From contig NZ_ATTE01000001.1 of NCBI RefSeq assembly GCF_000419525.1, positions 248,001 through 312,000 on the forward strand: 64,000 nucleotides of DNA, in the 5' to 3' direction. The translations under genes and the position numbers were made by a program. Of this stretch, positions 55,832 through 64,000 are shown one piece after another. The notes beneath the pieces are model-generated. The model searched no databases. It worked only from the letters and a program-made list of their open reading frames with translations, and was not told the origin of the DNA. Position 1 is the first letter of the stretch. The number at the start of each line of letters is the position of its first letter. The stretch is from Leucothrix mucor DSM 2157 (GTDB taxonomy: Bacteria > Pseudomonadota > Gammaproteobacteria > Thiotrichales > Thiotrichaceae).

Positions 55832-56281
55832 TTAAGGTGTTTCGATTGTGGCAGTTCGGCCATCACCCGCATAGCTTAAAGTTACGACAATATCGGCCTT
55901 GGGTAAAAAGCCTTTGGCTTGGTCGGGCCACTCAATTAAACACAGTGCATCTGGCCTGAAATAGTCGCGCACACCGAGATACTCCAGCTCTTCTGGGTCG
56001 GACAGACGGTATAAATCAAAATGGTAAATGTCGCGTCCTGCCAGACTATAGGGCTCAACCAGAGTATAAGTGGGGCTTTTCACCGTTCCTTCAAGCCCCA
56101 AGGATCTGAGAAGGCCACGCACTAAGGTAGTTTTGCCAGCGCCAAGATCACCGTGCAGTAGCACTAAGCCACCCACCGGTAACAGACAGGCAAGTTGCCC
56201 GCCAAGTTCCATCATAGATTGTTCATCGGCTAAATTTAGTGTGCAGGGGATCTGCAAATTACAGGCTGTATTCGGGTTCAT
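55832..56281 (-). CDS. tsaE: tRNA t6A biosynthesis ATPase TsaE
   Basis: A 149-residue P-loop protein. The Walker A loop is HGDLGAGKTTLVRG near residues 43-56. SPTYTLVEPY and HFDLYRLSDPEELEYLG are family signatures. TsaE drives the TsaB-TsaD complex that makes t6A at tRNA position 37. This is the modification that TrmO (35.8 kb) then methylates. The order tsaE-amiC is common in gammaproteobacteria. It is divergent from queG (63 bases). Confidence 0.95.
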   Translation of the reverse strand: MNPNTACNLQIPCTLNLADEQSMMELGGQLACLLPVGGLVLLHGDLGAGKTTLVRGLLRSLGLEGTVKSPTYTLVEPYSLAGRDIYHFDLYRLSDPEELEYLGVRDYFRPDALCLIEWPDQAKGFLPKADIVVTLSYAGDGRTATIETP

Positions 56282-56344
56282 AACTTGGTATCTGGATAGA
56301 GATGCTCCATACTATCGCGAAAATCTTAATAGTTCGAGACCGGC

Positions 56345-57424
56345 ATGACGTCATTAGCATCGCAATCAGATCGGCAAGGCTTTGTTGAACGCTTGCAGGA
56401 ATGGGGGCGGGAGCTGGGTTTTCAGCAGTTGGGCATTAGTAATACAGAGCTTTCTGAAGAAGAGCTGCGTCTGCAGGATTGGCTGGATAAGGGCTATCAG
56501 GGTGATATGGCTTGGATGGGCTCGCACGGGGTTAAGCGTAGCCGGCCAGCGTTATTACATGAAGGTACTCGCAGTGTGATTAGCGTGCGAATGGATTATT
56601 TGCCCACCGCCAGTACCGATTCTGAAATGGTTTTGAATCATCCTGAGCTTGCTTTCATCTCACGCTATGCGTTAGGGCGTGATTACCACAAAGTACTCAA
56701 GAAAAAATTACAGCAGTTAGCGCTACAAATACAAGATGAAATTGGGGCGTTTGGATTTCGGGTATTTGTCGACAGTGCACCGGTGCTAGAAAAGCCGATT
56801 GCTGTCAAAGCGGGCTTAGGTTGGGTTGGAAAACACAGCAATATTCTGAGTCGGGATGCCGGTTCATGGTTCTTTCTTGGCGAGATATATGTCGATTTGG
56901 AATTGCCGGAAACTGGAGCTGTTCAAGAGCACTGTGGCAGTTGTACCGCGTGTATCGATGTATGTCCGACACAAGCCATTGTTGCGCCATATGTCGTGGA
57001 TGCCACTCGCTGTATTTCCTATCTGACTATCGAGTTAAAAGGCGTGATTCCTCCGGAATTTAGAGGAGCCATTGGCAATCGTATTTATGGCTGTGATGAT
57101 TGTCAGTTAATCTGCCCGTGGAATCGTTTTGCCCAGCAAAGTGATGAGCCGGATTACGAAGTTAGGCACCAGCTGGATAGCGCAAGATTACTGGATTTGT
57201 TTGCTTGGTCAGAACCCGTATTTTTAGACAAAATGCAAGGCTCTGCTATTCGACGAATCGGTTATACCCGTTGGCAGCGAAATATCGCGGTCGCATTGGG
57301 CAATGCACCGTACCACCAACGAATAATTACCGCCCTTATGGAGCAACGCGCCAGCGCCTGTGAACTGGTTGCCGAGCATATCGATTGGGCATTAGACCAA
57401 CAAAAAACAAAGAGTCAGCACTGA
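56345..57424 (+). CDS. queG: Epoxyqueuosine reductase QueG
   Basis: A 359-residue cobalamin- and iron-sulfur-dependent enzyme. The first 4Fe-4S set is CGSCTACIDVCP near residue 200 and the second is CDDCQLICPWN near 255. KAGLGWVGKHSNIL near residue 155 is part of the cofactor site. A HEAT-like end (QRNIAVALGNAP) follows. It finishes queuosine in the wobble position of GUN tRNAs. Next to tsaE, as in many relatives. Confidence 0.95.
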   Translation: MTSLASQSDRQGFVERLQEWGRELGFQQLGISNTELSEEELRLQDWLDKGYQGDMAWMGSHGVKRSRPALLHEGTRSVISVRMDYLPTASTDSEMVLNHPELAFISRYALGRDYHKVLKKKLQQLALQIQDEIGAFGFRVFVDSAPVLEKPIAVKAGLGWVGKHSNILSRDAGSWFFLGEIYVDLELPETGAVQEHCGSCTACIDVCPTQAIVAPYVVDATRCISYLTIELKGVIPPEFRGAIGNRIYGCDDCQLICPWNRFAQQSDEPDYEVRHQLDSARLLDLFAWSEPVFLDKMQGSAIRRIGYTRWQRNIAVALGNAPYHQRIITALMEQRASACELVAEHIDWALDQQKTKSQH

Positions 57425-57525
57425 TGTTATAAATTATCTGCATCGGCGATTTATTCCTGCGTTATAGGGAATCATTGCTTTTGTGATGTTTGTGGGTGCC
57501 AGCTTGAATAGGAGAGAACAACCGG

Positions 57526-58782
57526 ATGTTACGCCGTTTTTTAATATTACTAATTGGCTGTGCCTTACTTAGCCCCTCGTATGCCATTACGGATACCTCG
57601 ATCATTTATGAAGAGGTTGAAGGTTCAGTTTATCAGATTCGTGTGATAAATGATGAGACTGGTAAAAAGGTGTCAATTGGCTCCGGTTTTGTGGTTGGAG
57701 AAAACAATGTATTGGCCACTAATTATCATGTGGTCAGCGAGTATGTAAACGAGCCGGATGTTTTCCGCTTGGAGTACCTCTCAACTAAAGGCGAGTCTGG
57801 CCCGTTGGAGTTGCTCGACCTTGATGTGACGCATGATTTGGCGGTGCTTAAAAGCCAAAAGCCAATGGGCAAAGTGCTGAATATCGCCGCCGTACCTGAT
57901 AAAGGCGCGCGCTTATACTCCTTAGGAAATCCCTTAGACTTGGGTTTTTCGATCGTTACTGGCACCAATAATGGCATTATGACGCAGGATCAGGATGGTA
58001 ATATTCTGTTCTCGGGCAGCTTGAATCAAGGCATGAGTGGTGGACCCGCTTTAGATGAAGCGGGCAATGTCATCGGAATCAATGTGGCGACACAGGGTAA
58101 TTCCTTAGGCTTTTTAGTGCCGGCCAATTATTTGGCGACTATTTTGGATGGCTTAAAGAAAACTGATTATGCCGCTGTTAAAAACCGTTTTGTGCGCATT
58201 TCTGAGCAATTAGCTGAAAGTTCAGCCCGAACCATTAGCCGTTTGTCTTCCAACTCTTGGGGCAGCACTAAAATCGGTAAGTTGATTGTACCCGCTGAGT
58301 TAGACAAGTCGATGCGTTGCTGGGATGCCAGCCGTACACCGAAGAAAGATGATTTATTCCGCTCTTTCCTCACCAGTTGCTCTAATCAAAACGACACCTA
58401 CTTATCCCGACACTTATCCTTGGGCTCAATCAATTACGAGTACCATTGGCTCGATACTGAAAAGCTGAATCCGCTACGTTTTTATGATCGCTATGAGAAG
58501 GTGAATAGCAGCTTTATTGAGAATAATGTCGATAAGTCGGATGTCACCAACTTCGCTTGCCATACCGGCTTTACTCTGATTGCAGACCAGCAATTCAAGT
58601 CGACGGTTTGTCGTCGGGATTATCTGAAATATACCGGATTAAGCGACATGCTATTTACGATCGTCTTGGTTGGTCATGAAGATCAAGGGGCGATGTTCAA
58701 TCTGGATATTACCGGTACCAATGCTGATGCAGCATTTGGCCTGTTTCAACAAATGGTGGAGAAGTTCCAATGGCAAAGCTAA
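57526..58782 (+). CDS. Secreted trypsin-like serine protease
   Basis: A 418-residue protein with a signal peptide ending at about Ala20. The N-terminal half is a trypsin-fold domain with a full triad: His68 (TNYHVVSEY), Asp104 (THDLAVLKS) and Ser171 (GMSGGPALD). There is no PDZ domain, so it is not a DegP-type enzyme. Residues about 210-418 form a second domain I do not recognise, with several cysteines. Its last 13 bases overlap the FHA gene, so the two are coupled. Its substrate is unknown. Confidence 0.82.
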   Translation: MLRRFLILLIGCALLSPSYAITDTSIIYEEVEGSVYQIRVINDETGKKVSIGSGFVVGENNVLATNYHVVSEYVNEPDVFRLEYLSTKGESGPLELLDLDVTHDLAVLKSQKPMGKVLNIAAVPDKGARLYSLGNPLDLGFSIVTGTNNGIMTQDQDGNILFSGSLNQGMSGGPALDEAGNVIGINVATQGNSLGFLVPANYLATILDGLKKTDYAAVKNRFVRISEQLAESSARTISRLSSNSWGSTKIGKLIVPAELDKSMRCWDASRTPKKDDLFRSFLTSCSNQNDTYLSRHLSLGSINYEYHWLDTEKLNPLRFYDRYEKVNSSFIENNVDKSDVTNFACHTGFTLIADQQFKSTVCRRDYLKYTGLSDMLFTIVLVGHEDQGAMFNLDITGTNADAAFGLFQQMVEKFQWQS

Positions 58783-59744
58783 TCCTGGAAACAACCCATC
58801 GTGGTAAGCGTACTTTTTATAAGTTGGATTCCTTGCCTGCAACGGTTGGACGCGGTTTACACAATGATGTCATCGTTACTGATGAAACGGTCTCTCCAAG
58901 CCATCTACGGATTGAGCAGACTGATCAAGGTGTTATCGTTAAAAATTTGTCGGATGAAAATGGCACACTGTTAAACGCTAAAGTGTTGGATGAGGCCGTT
59001 ATTGATCTAAACTCTCCCGCCATGCTCATGATGGGCGATTTAAAAGCACGTTTGATGTCCTCGGATATGCCGGTGGCAGCTACTCGGTTAAAAGCCCAGA
59101 AGAGTGCATGGGGGGCGTTTCTGATGAGCCCGTTTTGGGCTGGCTTATTGATGACCTGTGCGGTTATCAGCATTTTTATGTTCAAGTACATCGGCACGCC
59201 GGTGGTACAGGAGCCATTGGTCTATTTGAGTAAAGTGTTGCCGGGTGTTTTGCTGCTATTTGGTGTGGCATTTATGATCTCTGGGGTGAGTCGTTTATCG
59301 GCACATCGCTGGGCATTTATTCCGGCGCTCAGTATTGCAGCGTTATTCATTTTAATGCCTCAGCTACTGACGTACGTAGGGCACTTTTTGAGCTACTTCT
59401 TCACGTCTGATACTCCGGCGATGCTGCTGGATAGCGCGTCTAACTTCCTGCTGCTGCCGATCTTATTGGTGTTGTATATGGTTAAGGTGCATTACACACG
59501 CCTGCTGCCTGCAGTTGGGGTTGCTCTGTTGGTGACATTGCCGATTAGTGCGTTTTACGCCTCTGACTTGGTTGACCAGATTTCTACCAGCTCTGGCTTC
59601 TCGCCAATGCCTTCTTACAGTAAAACCTTGAGTTCGCTGGATGTCAAAATGGACAAGCCAGTTGAGGTTGCTGACTTTATAGAGCAATCACGCCAAGCGT
59701 TAGATGGTAGAGTTCAGCAGTTATTAGAAGAAGCAAAAGAGTAA
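58770..59744 (+). CDS. FHA-domain membrane protein
   Basis: A 324-residue protein. Residues about 15-95 form a forkhead-associated domain with TVGRGLHNDVIVTDETVSPSHLRI, keeping the Gly-Arg, Ser and His that bind phosphothreonine, then NLSDENGTLLN. About five membrane helices lie between residues 110 and 270, and a soluble C-terminal tail follows. The FHA domain should sit in the cytoplasm. It overlaps the secreted protease gene by 13 bases, which suggests a shared task across the membrane. No kinase or phosphatase gene is adjacent. Confidence 0.85.
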   Translation: MAKLILETTHRGKRTFYKLDSLPATVGRGLHNDVIVTDETVSPSHLRIEQTDQGVIVKNLSDENGTLLNAKVLDEAVIDLNSPAMLMMGDLKARLMSSDMPVAATRLKAQKSAWGAFLMSPFWAGLLMTCAVISIFMFKYIGTPVVQEPLVYLSKVLPGVLLLFGVAFMISGVSRLSAHRWAFIPALSIAALFILMPQLLTYVGHFLSYFFTSDTPAMLLDSASNFLLLPILLVLYMVKVHYTRLLPAVGVALLVTLPISAFYASDLVDQISTSSGFSPMPSYSKTLSSLDVKMDKPVEVADFIEQSRQALDGRVQQLLEEAKE

Positions 59745-59847
59745 ACGGCATGTTTCAGGCATCATTAAATGCTTGAAAGTACATTACTTTGCCATCAAAA
59801 AGCTTGATCACATAACTTGTTTTTTTTTGAGCGAAGCCGAAACAAAA

Positions 59848-59877
59848 ACGGGGCTCCAATTGGTGCCCCGTTTTTTA
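59848..59877. terminator. Rho-independent terminator
   Basis: ACGGGGC pairs with GCCCCGT around an 8-base loop and is followed by a T run, with A residues on the other side. It lies between the convergent FHA and asparagine-synthase genes and can serve both. Confidence 0.9.
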
Positions 59878-59893
59878 TGGCCTAAGTTATCAC

Positions 59894-61666
59894 TTAGAGC
59901 TTATGTGTTTGTAACCAATGCTCTAACAAAGTCATATGCCAGATCTTACTGCCTTGAATACGCGTTAGATATTCATCCGGCTTAGCCAGTAACTTATCAA
60001 CATAGCTACGTTGATACAGGCCGCGCTCACGGCAAACCTGTGAGTTTAATGTGTCTTGCATAAACTCTAAAAACTCACCTCGCACAAACTTGAGTGCTGG
60101 TACTGGGAAATAACCTTTAGGGCGGTCGATAACGCTATCTGGAATCAGGCCACGTGAAATTTGCTTCAGTACGTATTTACCGCCATCGCGCAGTTTCATT
60201 TCCGGAGGCATTTTAGCGGCCAACTCAACCAGCTCATGATCCAAGAATGGAACACGTGCTTCCAAGCCCCAAGCCATGGTCATGTTATCAACCCGCTTAA
60301 CCGGATCATCAACGATCAATGTGGTGGTATCGGCACGTAGTACAGAATCAACAAATTGATCGGCCTTTGGCGCTTCCAGTAAGTCTTTCATGAGTTCAGA
60401 TGTGAAATCTCGGCTGATGTATTTTGGCGTCAGCATCTCCATCATTTCATCATGATCGCGGTCGAAGTAATACGGGCGGAAACGTTCCAAAGCGCTACCG
60501 GTAGCCGCCTGCATCTGTGGGTACCAGAAGTAGCCGCCAAACACCTCATCCGCACCTTGGCCAGACTGCACTACTTTAACTTCTTTGGAGACTTGCTCAG
60601 AGAGTAAGTAGAAGCCGATCGCATCCTGACCAAACATTGGCTCGGACATATTTTCAATGGCTTCTGGTAAACGGGTTAGGGTCTGCTCGTTCGGGATGTG
60701 GACTTTGTGATGTTTAGTATTGAAGTGCTCAACTACCGCATCGGAGTACTCATATTCACTTCCTTTTTCTTCCGGCTGGTCATCAAAGCCGATAGTGAAA
60801 GTGCGAATGTCTTCAATGCCGATTTCATCCAATAAACCGACCAGCAAGCTTGAATCCAAGCCGCCGGATAGCAATACACCAACGGGCACATCAGACACAT
60901 TATTACGGCGTTTTACGGCTAATTTAAGCGCTTCGTGAATTTTATCAGTCCATTCTTCGTCGCTGAATTTCTCAGCAGGGCGCGTGGCATCCAGCTCCCA
61001 GTAGCGCTCCAGCGTGTGCTCGCCATTCTCATGAATGGTCAGGCTGTGGGCTGGCTCTAATTTGCGCACACCTTTTAGGATGGTGCGGGGAGCCGGCACT
61101 ACCGCATGCAGAGTAAATAGGTTGTGCAGCGCGGCAGGGTCTAGCTCAGTATCGATATCCGGAGTTGCCAGCAAAGCAGGCATGGATGATGCAAAGCGAA
61201 TTCCTTGCTTACCAAAGGAGTAATACAACGGTTTGATGCCCATGCGATCGCGCGCCATGAACAAAGTCTTCTTTTTGAGGTCCCATACTGCAATGGCAAA
61301 CATTCCTAGGAAGCGTTTGACGCAGTCTTTGCCCCATTCAGCATAGGCTTTGAGGATGACCTCAGTGTCACCGGTAGAGAAAAAACGGTGGCCACGAGCG
61401 ATCAGTTGCTCACGCAGTTCCGGGTGATTGTAGATGGTACCGTTAAATACCAATGCCAGACCAAGTGTGGGGTCAAGCATCGGTTGATTGCCTTTTTCAC
61501 TGAGATCAAGAATGGATAGACGTCGGTGACCGAACGCTAAGGGGCCGTCTGAGTAGCTGCCTGAACTGTCTGGGCCACGCTTTTCCAGCTTGTCCATCAT
61601 TAACTGGATGCTGCTAAGCTGAGGTTGACTGCCATCCAGTCTGTATTCGCCGCAAATTCCGCACAT
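59894..61666 (-). CDS. NAGGN-type asparagine synthase-like amidotransferase
   Basis: A 590-residue enzyme. MCGICGE begins the glutaminase domain with Cys2 as nucleophile. The ATP-pyrophosphatase loop LSGGLDSSLLVG and the phrases HAVVPAPRTILKGVRKL, MSEPMFGQDAIGFYLLS and VVQSGQGADEVFGGYFWYP match the family that makes the osmolyte N-acetylglutaminylglutamine amide (TIGR03104-type, AsnO). The fit is from memory of that family. Its usual partners, a GNAT/ATP-grasp synthetase and an M42 peptidase, are not beside it. It would amidate a dipeptide for osmotic protection. Confidence 0.8.
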   Translation of the reverse strand: MCGICGEYRLDGSQPQLSSIQLMMDKLEKRGPDSSGSYSDGPLAFGHRRLSILDLSEKGNQPMLDPTLGLALVFNGTIYNHPELREQLIARGHRFFSTGDTEVILKAYAEWGKDCVKRFLGMFAIAVWDLKKKTLFMARDRMGIKPLYYSFGKQGIRFASSMPALLATPDIDTELDPAALHNLFTLHAVVPAPRTILKGVRKLEPAHSLTIHENGEHTLERYWELDATRPAEKFSDEEWTDKIHEALKLAVKRRNNVSDVPVGVLLSGGLDSSLLVGLLDEIGIEDIRTFTIGFDDQPEEKGSEYEYSDAVVEHFNTKHHKVHIPNEQTLTRLPEAIENMSEPMFGQDAIGFYLLSEQVSKEVKVVQSGQGADEVFGGYFWYPQMQAATGSALERFRPYYFDRDHDEMMEMLTPKYISRDFTSELMKDLLEAPKADQFVDSVLRADTTTLIVDDPVKRVDNMTMAWGLEARVPFLDHELVELAAKMPPEMKLRDGGKYVLKQISRGLIPDSVIDRPKGYFPVPALKFVRGEFLEFMQDTLNSQVCRERGLYQRSYVDKLLAKPDEYLTRIQGSKIWHMTLLEHWLQTHKL

Positions 61667-61977
61667 AGTAGATACACTTAATGGTAATTATTCGTGGCAG
61701 GGATTATGGCAGATAATAAGCGCTACCGTGAGAAACACTAAAAAGGCTCCATAGAATAAGTCAATCAGCCTGATAAATTAATATACTTTTCAAGTAGTTA
61801 ATCTGTTAGGTAATGGTTATTCACGTTGCATTAAGGTTGTTGGTAAATTATACTAGTAAGCAGTTTGTATATGATTTAATCAATAAAATCATAATCGTGT
61901 CCGAATGGATGATGGGCACGGAAGTACTTCAATACACATAGCCTCTATTCGAATTCTGAGGTTTTATAAGGAATAAT
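61667..61977. other. Intergenic region with promoter and hairpin
   Basis: A 311-base AT-rich gap between the asparagine synthase start and a small secreted protein. It holds a promoter-like pair (61826-61854) and, just after the expected start of transcription, a perfect 8-bp inverted repeat (TATGATTT 61870-61877, AAATCATA 61886-61893). No coding frame is convincing. Confidence 0.5.
61826..61854 (+). promoter_or_regulatory. Candidate sigma-70 promoter
   Basis: TTGCAT (61826-61831), a 17-base spacer and TATACT (61849-61854). Transcription from about 61861 would give a 120-base leader with a hairpin at its 5' end before the small secreted protein gene. Confidence 0.45.
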
Positions 61978-61980
61978 GTG

Positions 61981-62298
61981 ATGAAAAAGGTCAATAGAGT
62001 TAAGTTTTTGACGACCGGTTTAGTTGCAGTCGTTGGTTTTGGTTTGACTGGTGCAAGCTTTGCTGCGTCAGCGAAGGACTACAAGTTGGTTCATGCTGAT
62101 GGCGGACAAATTCGCGGTGCACACGTTGCCGTTGCCGTCAGACGTGGCTTTCCAGGTGTTAAGCCAGATGTCGTAAAGATGGCATCCGCCGCTGCTCCTA
62201 ATTGTTACCACGTTCGTTTCATCTACAAAGGGGTGCTAAAGCAAGTTACCTTTAACTGCAGTAACGGACAACGCGAGCTAACAATGCTAACGCGTTAA
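61981..62298 (+). CDS. Small secreted protein of unknown function
   Basis: A 105-residue protein started at the ATG at 61981, behind an AAGGA site (a GTG three bases upstream is possible). The signal peptide ends near residue 28 (SFA/ASAK). The mature part is basic with two cysteines (APNCYHVRFIYKG, VTFNCSNG), probably a disulfide. The layout, a helix then a two-strand hairpin, recalls PepSY-like small periplasmic proteins, but I see no firm match. It precedes a PhoQ-like sensor kinase and ends in a strong terminator. Confidence 0.65.
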   Translation: MKKVNRVKFLTTGLVAVVGFGLTGASFAASAKDYKLVHADGGQIRGAHVAVAVRRGFPGVKPDVVKMASAAAPNCYHVRFIYKGVLKQVTFNCSNGQRELTMLTR

Positions 62299-62324
62299 AG
62301 CTCAAATCTGACAACTGTCTAGAT

Positions 62325-62361
62325 ACCCGCCACAGGAATAAAATCCGGTGGCGGGTTTTTT
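62325..62361 (+). terminator. Rho-independent terminator
   Basis: ACCCGCCAC (62325-62333) pairs perfectly with GTGGCGGGT (62348-62356) and six T follow. It closes the small secreted protein gene. Confidence 0.93.
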
Positions 62362-62688
62362 GTTTCCCGAAAATCCTTTCCCTGAATAAAAATTCATCAT
62401 ATACTCAGGCTTGGTTCAGCTTGTGATGGGCATGTAATTCTGCTGGTAATTTGAGCGATAGCATAGAATTACACTCACATATATTCAAAATAACTAGGGA
62501 CATCAGGCTTCTTTTAAGTCTAGGTGGTCGCAAGTGATACCAGAGGGGCTTCTATGTCGGCGGATCAGGGCTACGTGATTGGCAGCAAACATAGGACATG
62601 AGCTTAAAAAGAATTACCAAAACTACTGTCAGGTCATGGATTGATCCCGGTTGCTAGTGTTGGTGATGACTATAAAAAAATATAAGTT
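62362..62688. other. Intergenic region before the sensor kinase
   Basis: A 327-base stretch with no intact gene. One frame has coding-looking pieces broken by stops (around 62554-62600 and 62605-62685), which might be gene debris, though this is weak. No clear promoter for the kinase was found, and no response regulator is present on this side. Confidence 0.35.
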
Positions 62689-64000
62689 ATGAGTTATTCC
62701 GAAGCAGCCATACCACCATCGATGCCTTTAAATAAGGGCACTGTCACCAGTTCATTAAAAGTACGTCAACTCATTAGCATGCTGATTGTTGTTGCTATGG
62801 GGATTTCTTTATTAGGAGGAGGTTACCTGAGTGTTTATAGCGCTAACGCAATGGATGCCGTAGGAAAGCAGCAGCGTTTAGTTGCAGAGGCATTGATTCT
62901 TAAAGTGCCCGTGTTAATTGATGATGACAGCTATCCCGATACAAAGTTATTTCTGCTGAAAGAGTTTCTTGATAAGGAGCGCTTTAGTCACGGCTTTGAT
63001 GATGATGGAACGGAGCATGAGTATTATGCTTACTTTGAAGATCCTGAAACCGGCTTGATTGTTTGGCAAAGCAAGTTCCCAGAGCTCAATATGCGCACTG
63101 AAAACCGCCACGGTAGGGGTGGTTTTGTAAAGAAGTTTAAGTTCAGTAATGAACTCGGCACAGAACCCGAACTTAAAGAGCGCCTGTTACCCAGTTATAA
63201 AGAAAACAGCAGCGACCAGTTAAAGTTCATCGTTTATACCCGTATGATTGAGCGGCAGGACCTGAAGCCTCTGCGCTTGGTCTTGGCCAAATCAGCCATC
63301 GCGTTTAACAACGACTGGGCCAATGTACAGACCACGATTGTTGTTTTATTCTTCTCCACACTAGCACTAGTGCTAGTCTCTCAGCTCATTAGCAATTACT
63401 TCATTATCACCCCAATTCGTGACTTTGAAGAAGAAGTGCGCTCCATTGAATCCGGCGCTCAGGATGCAATTACCAAAGCTTATCCTGTTGAGTTAACGGA
63501 AGTGAAGGGCGCAATCAACACCCTGATTAATGTCGAGAAAGGTCAGAAAAAGCGCTACCGGGAATCCTTGGATAACTTGGCGCACAGCCTTAAAACACCG
63601 CTGGCTGAGATTCAATCCACGGCGCTGTCAAAATACAATCTGAAAGAAGAAGATAAAGATCATCTGATGGATAAGATTAGTCAGATGAGCGACATCGTGG
63701 CTTATCAGTTAAACCGTGCAGCTGTGAGCACTCCCAATGCCATTATCAAGAGCCAGCCTTTGCGCCCGATACTCTATCGTCTGCGGGATTCGCTGAAAAA
63801 AGTGTATCACCATCAGGATTTTGAAATTGAGATTCATGTTGATGATATTGATACCGTGCGCATGGAGTACGATGACCTGATGGAGCTATTCGGTAATTTG
63901 ATGAACAACTCCTGCCGTTTCTGCGATTCGGTAGTGGATGTTAATGCAACTCGCGAGGCGAATTTCCTGGTCGTCAATATTGATGACGACGGCATGGGTT
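62689..64000 (+). CDS. PhoQ-like sensor histidine kinase (cut by window end)
   Basis: At least 437 codons are visible before the window ends. A stop just before the ATG at 62689 fixes the upper limit of the start. A membrane helix at about residues 30-50, a periplasmic sensor domain rich in Asp/Glu, and a second helix near 220-240 are followed by a HAMP-like stretch. The phosphorylation motif DNLAHSLKTPLAEI matches the PhoQ H-box. LFGNLMNNSCRFC is the N-box and the DDDGMG G1 box begins at the edge. The acidic sensor region suits PhoQ-type sensing of cations or peptides (inference). Confidence 0.88.
   Translation, partial: MSYSEAAIPPSMPLNKGTVTSSLKVRQLISMLIVVAMGISLLGGGYLSVYSANAMDAVGKQQRLVAEALILKVPVLIDDDSYPDTKLFLLKEFLDKERFSHGFDDDGTEHEYYAYFEDPETGLIVWQSKFPELNMRTENRHGRGGFVKKFKFSNELGTEPELKERLLPSYKENSSDQLKFIVYTRMIERQDLKPLRLVLAKSAIAFNNDWANVQTTIVVLFFSTLALVLVSQLISNYFIITPIRDFEEEVRSIESGAQDAITKAYPVELTEVKGAINTLINVEKGQKKRYRESLDNLAHSLKTPLAEIQSTALSKYNLKEEDKDHLMDKISQMSDIVAYQLNRAAVSTPNAIIKSQPLRPILYRLRDSLKKVYHHQDFEIEIHVDDIDTVRMEYDDLMELFGNLMNNSCRFCDSVVDVNATREANFLVVNIDDDGMG

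Noticed and set aside
62554-62685. Broken coding-like pieces that might be a decayed transposase or response-regulator end
   Set aside because: Too short and interrupted by stops; no motif firm enough to name a family.

Overview
The window reads as a chromosomal segment of a Gram-negative gammaproteobacterium. Evidence includes type II secretion genes, LptF/LptG, the heptose-ADP pathway of LPS core, TamA/TamB, AmiC and GlnK-AmtB. A SoxXYZA thiosulfate-oxidation cluster points to a sulfur oxidiser, and the overall gene set suggests a Thiotrichales-type (Thiothrix/Leucothrix-like) organism. That placement is inference from gene content, not from a marker gene. I saw no rRNA, tRNA, CRISPR array, phage or intact insertion sequence.

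Layout. 0.4-1.8 kb: a secreted ankyrin protein and a TauE/SafE exporter. 2.0-7.4 kb (minus): slt-gspK-gspL-gspM-gspN, an inner-membrane and minor-pseudopilin part of type II secretion led by a lytic transglycosylase. 7.5-10.0 kb (minus): rsgA, a small cytochrome c and a Ste24-type M48 protease. 10.1-13.3 kb (plus): orn, an ABC-F ATPase and a Bax-inhibitor-like protein, closed by a bidirectional terminator. 13.4-17.1 kb (minus): an SF1 helicase-like protein, then glnK-amtB. 17.3-18.7 kb (plus): apaH and an unknown tail-anchored protein.

18.8-34.3 kb is a surface-glycan and LPS block. It holds a sulfotransferase, an AsnB-type amidotransferase and two GT4 glycosyltransferases (minus); then a methyltransferase, a GT9 heptosyltransferase-like enzyme, a GT4 enzyme, hldE, two proteins of unknown function and gmhB (plus); then lpxL-like, lptF, lptG and gmhA (minus). 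The three heptose-supply steps therefore sit together, split over two opposing units. The sulfotransferase, amidotransferase and methyltransferase suggest that the glycan is decorated.

34.3-45.1 kb: an SLT-domain protein, apaG, trmO, dacB (PBP4), tamA and an enlarged tamB built from about seven 112-residue repeats, then a rhodanese. 45.3-49.2 kb: a BepA-like M48 protease, soxXYZA and a small secreted protein. 49.4-56.3 kb (minus): prlC-xthA, a large Ig-repeat lipoprotein, and tsaE and amiC. 56.3-59.7 kb (plus): queG, and a secreted trypsin-like protease overlapping an FHA membrane protein. 59.9-61.7 kb (minus): an NAGGN-type asparagine synthase standing alone. 62.0-64.0 kb (plus): a small secreted protein and a PhoQ-like histidine kinase cut by the window end.

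The strongest leads are the TamB repeat expansion, the protease-FHA pair, the lone NAGGN amidotransferase, the two unknown proteins inside the LPS block, and a 360-base intergenic region carrying a plus-strand terminator with no plus-strand gene before it.
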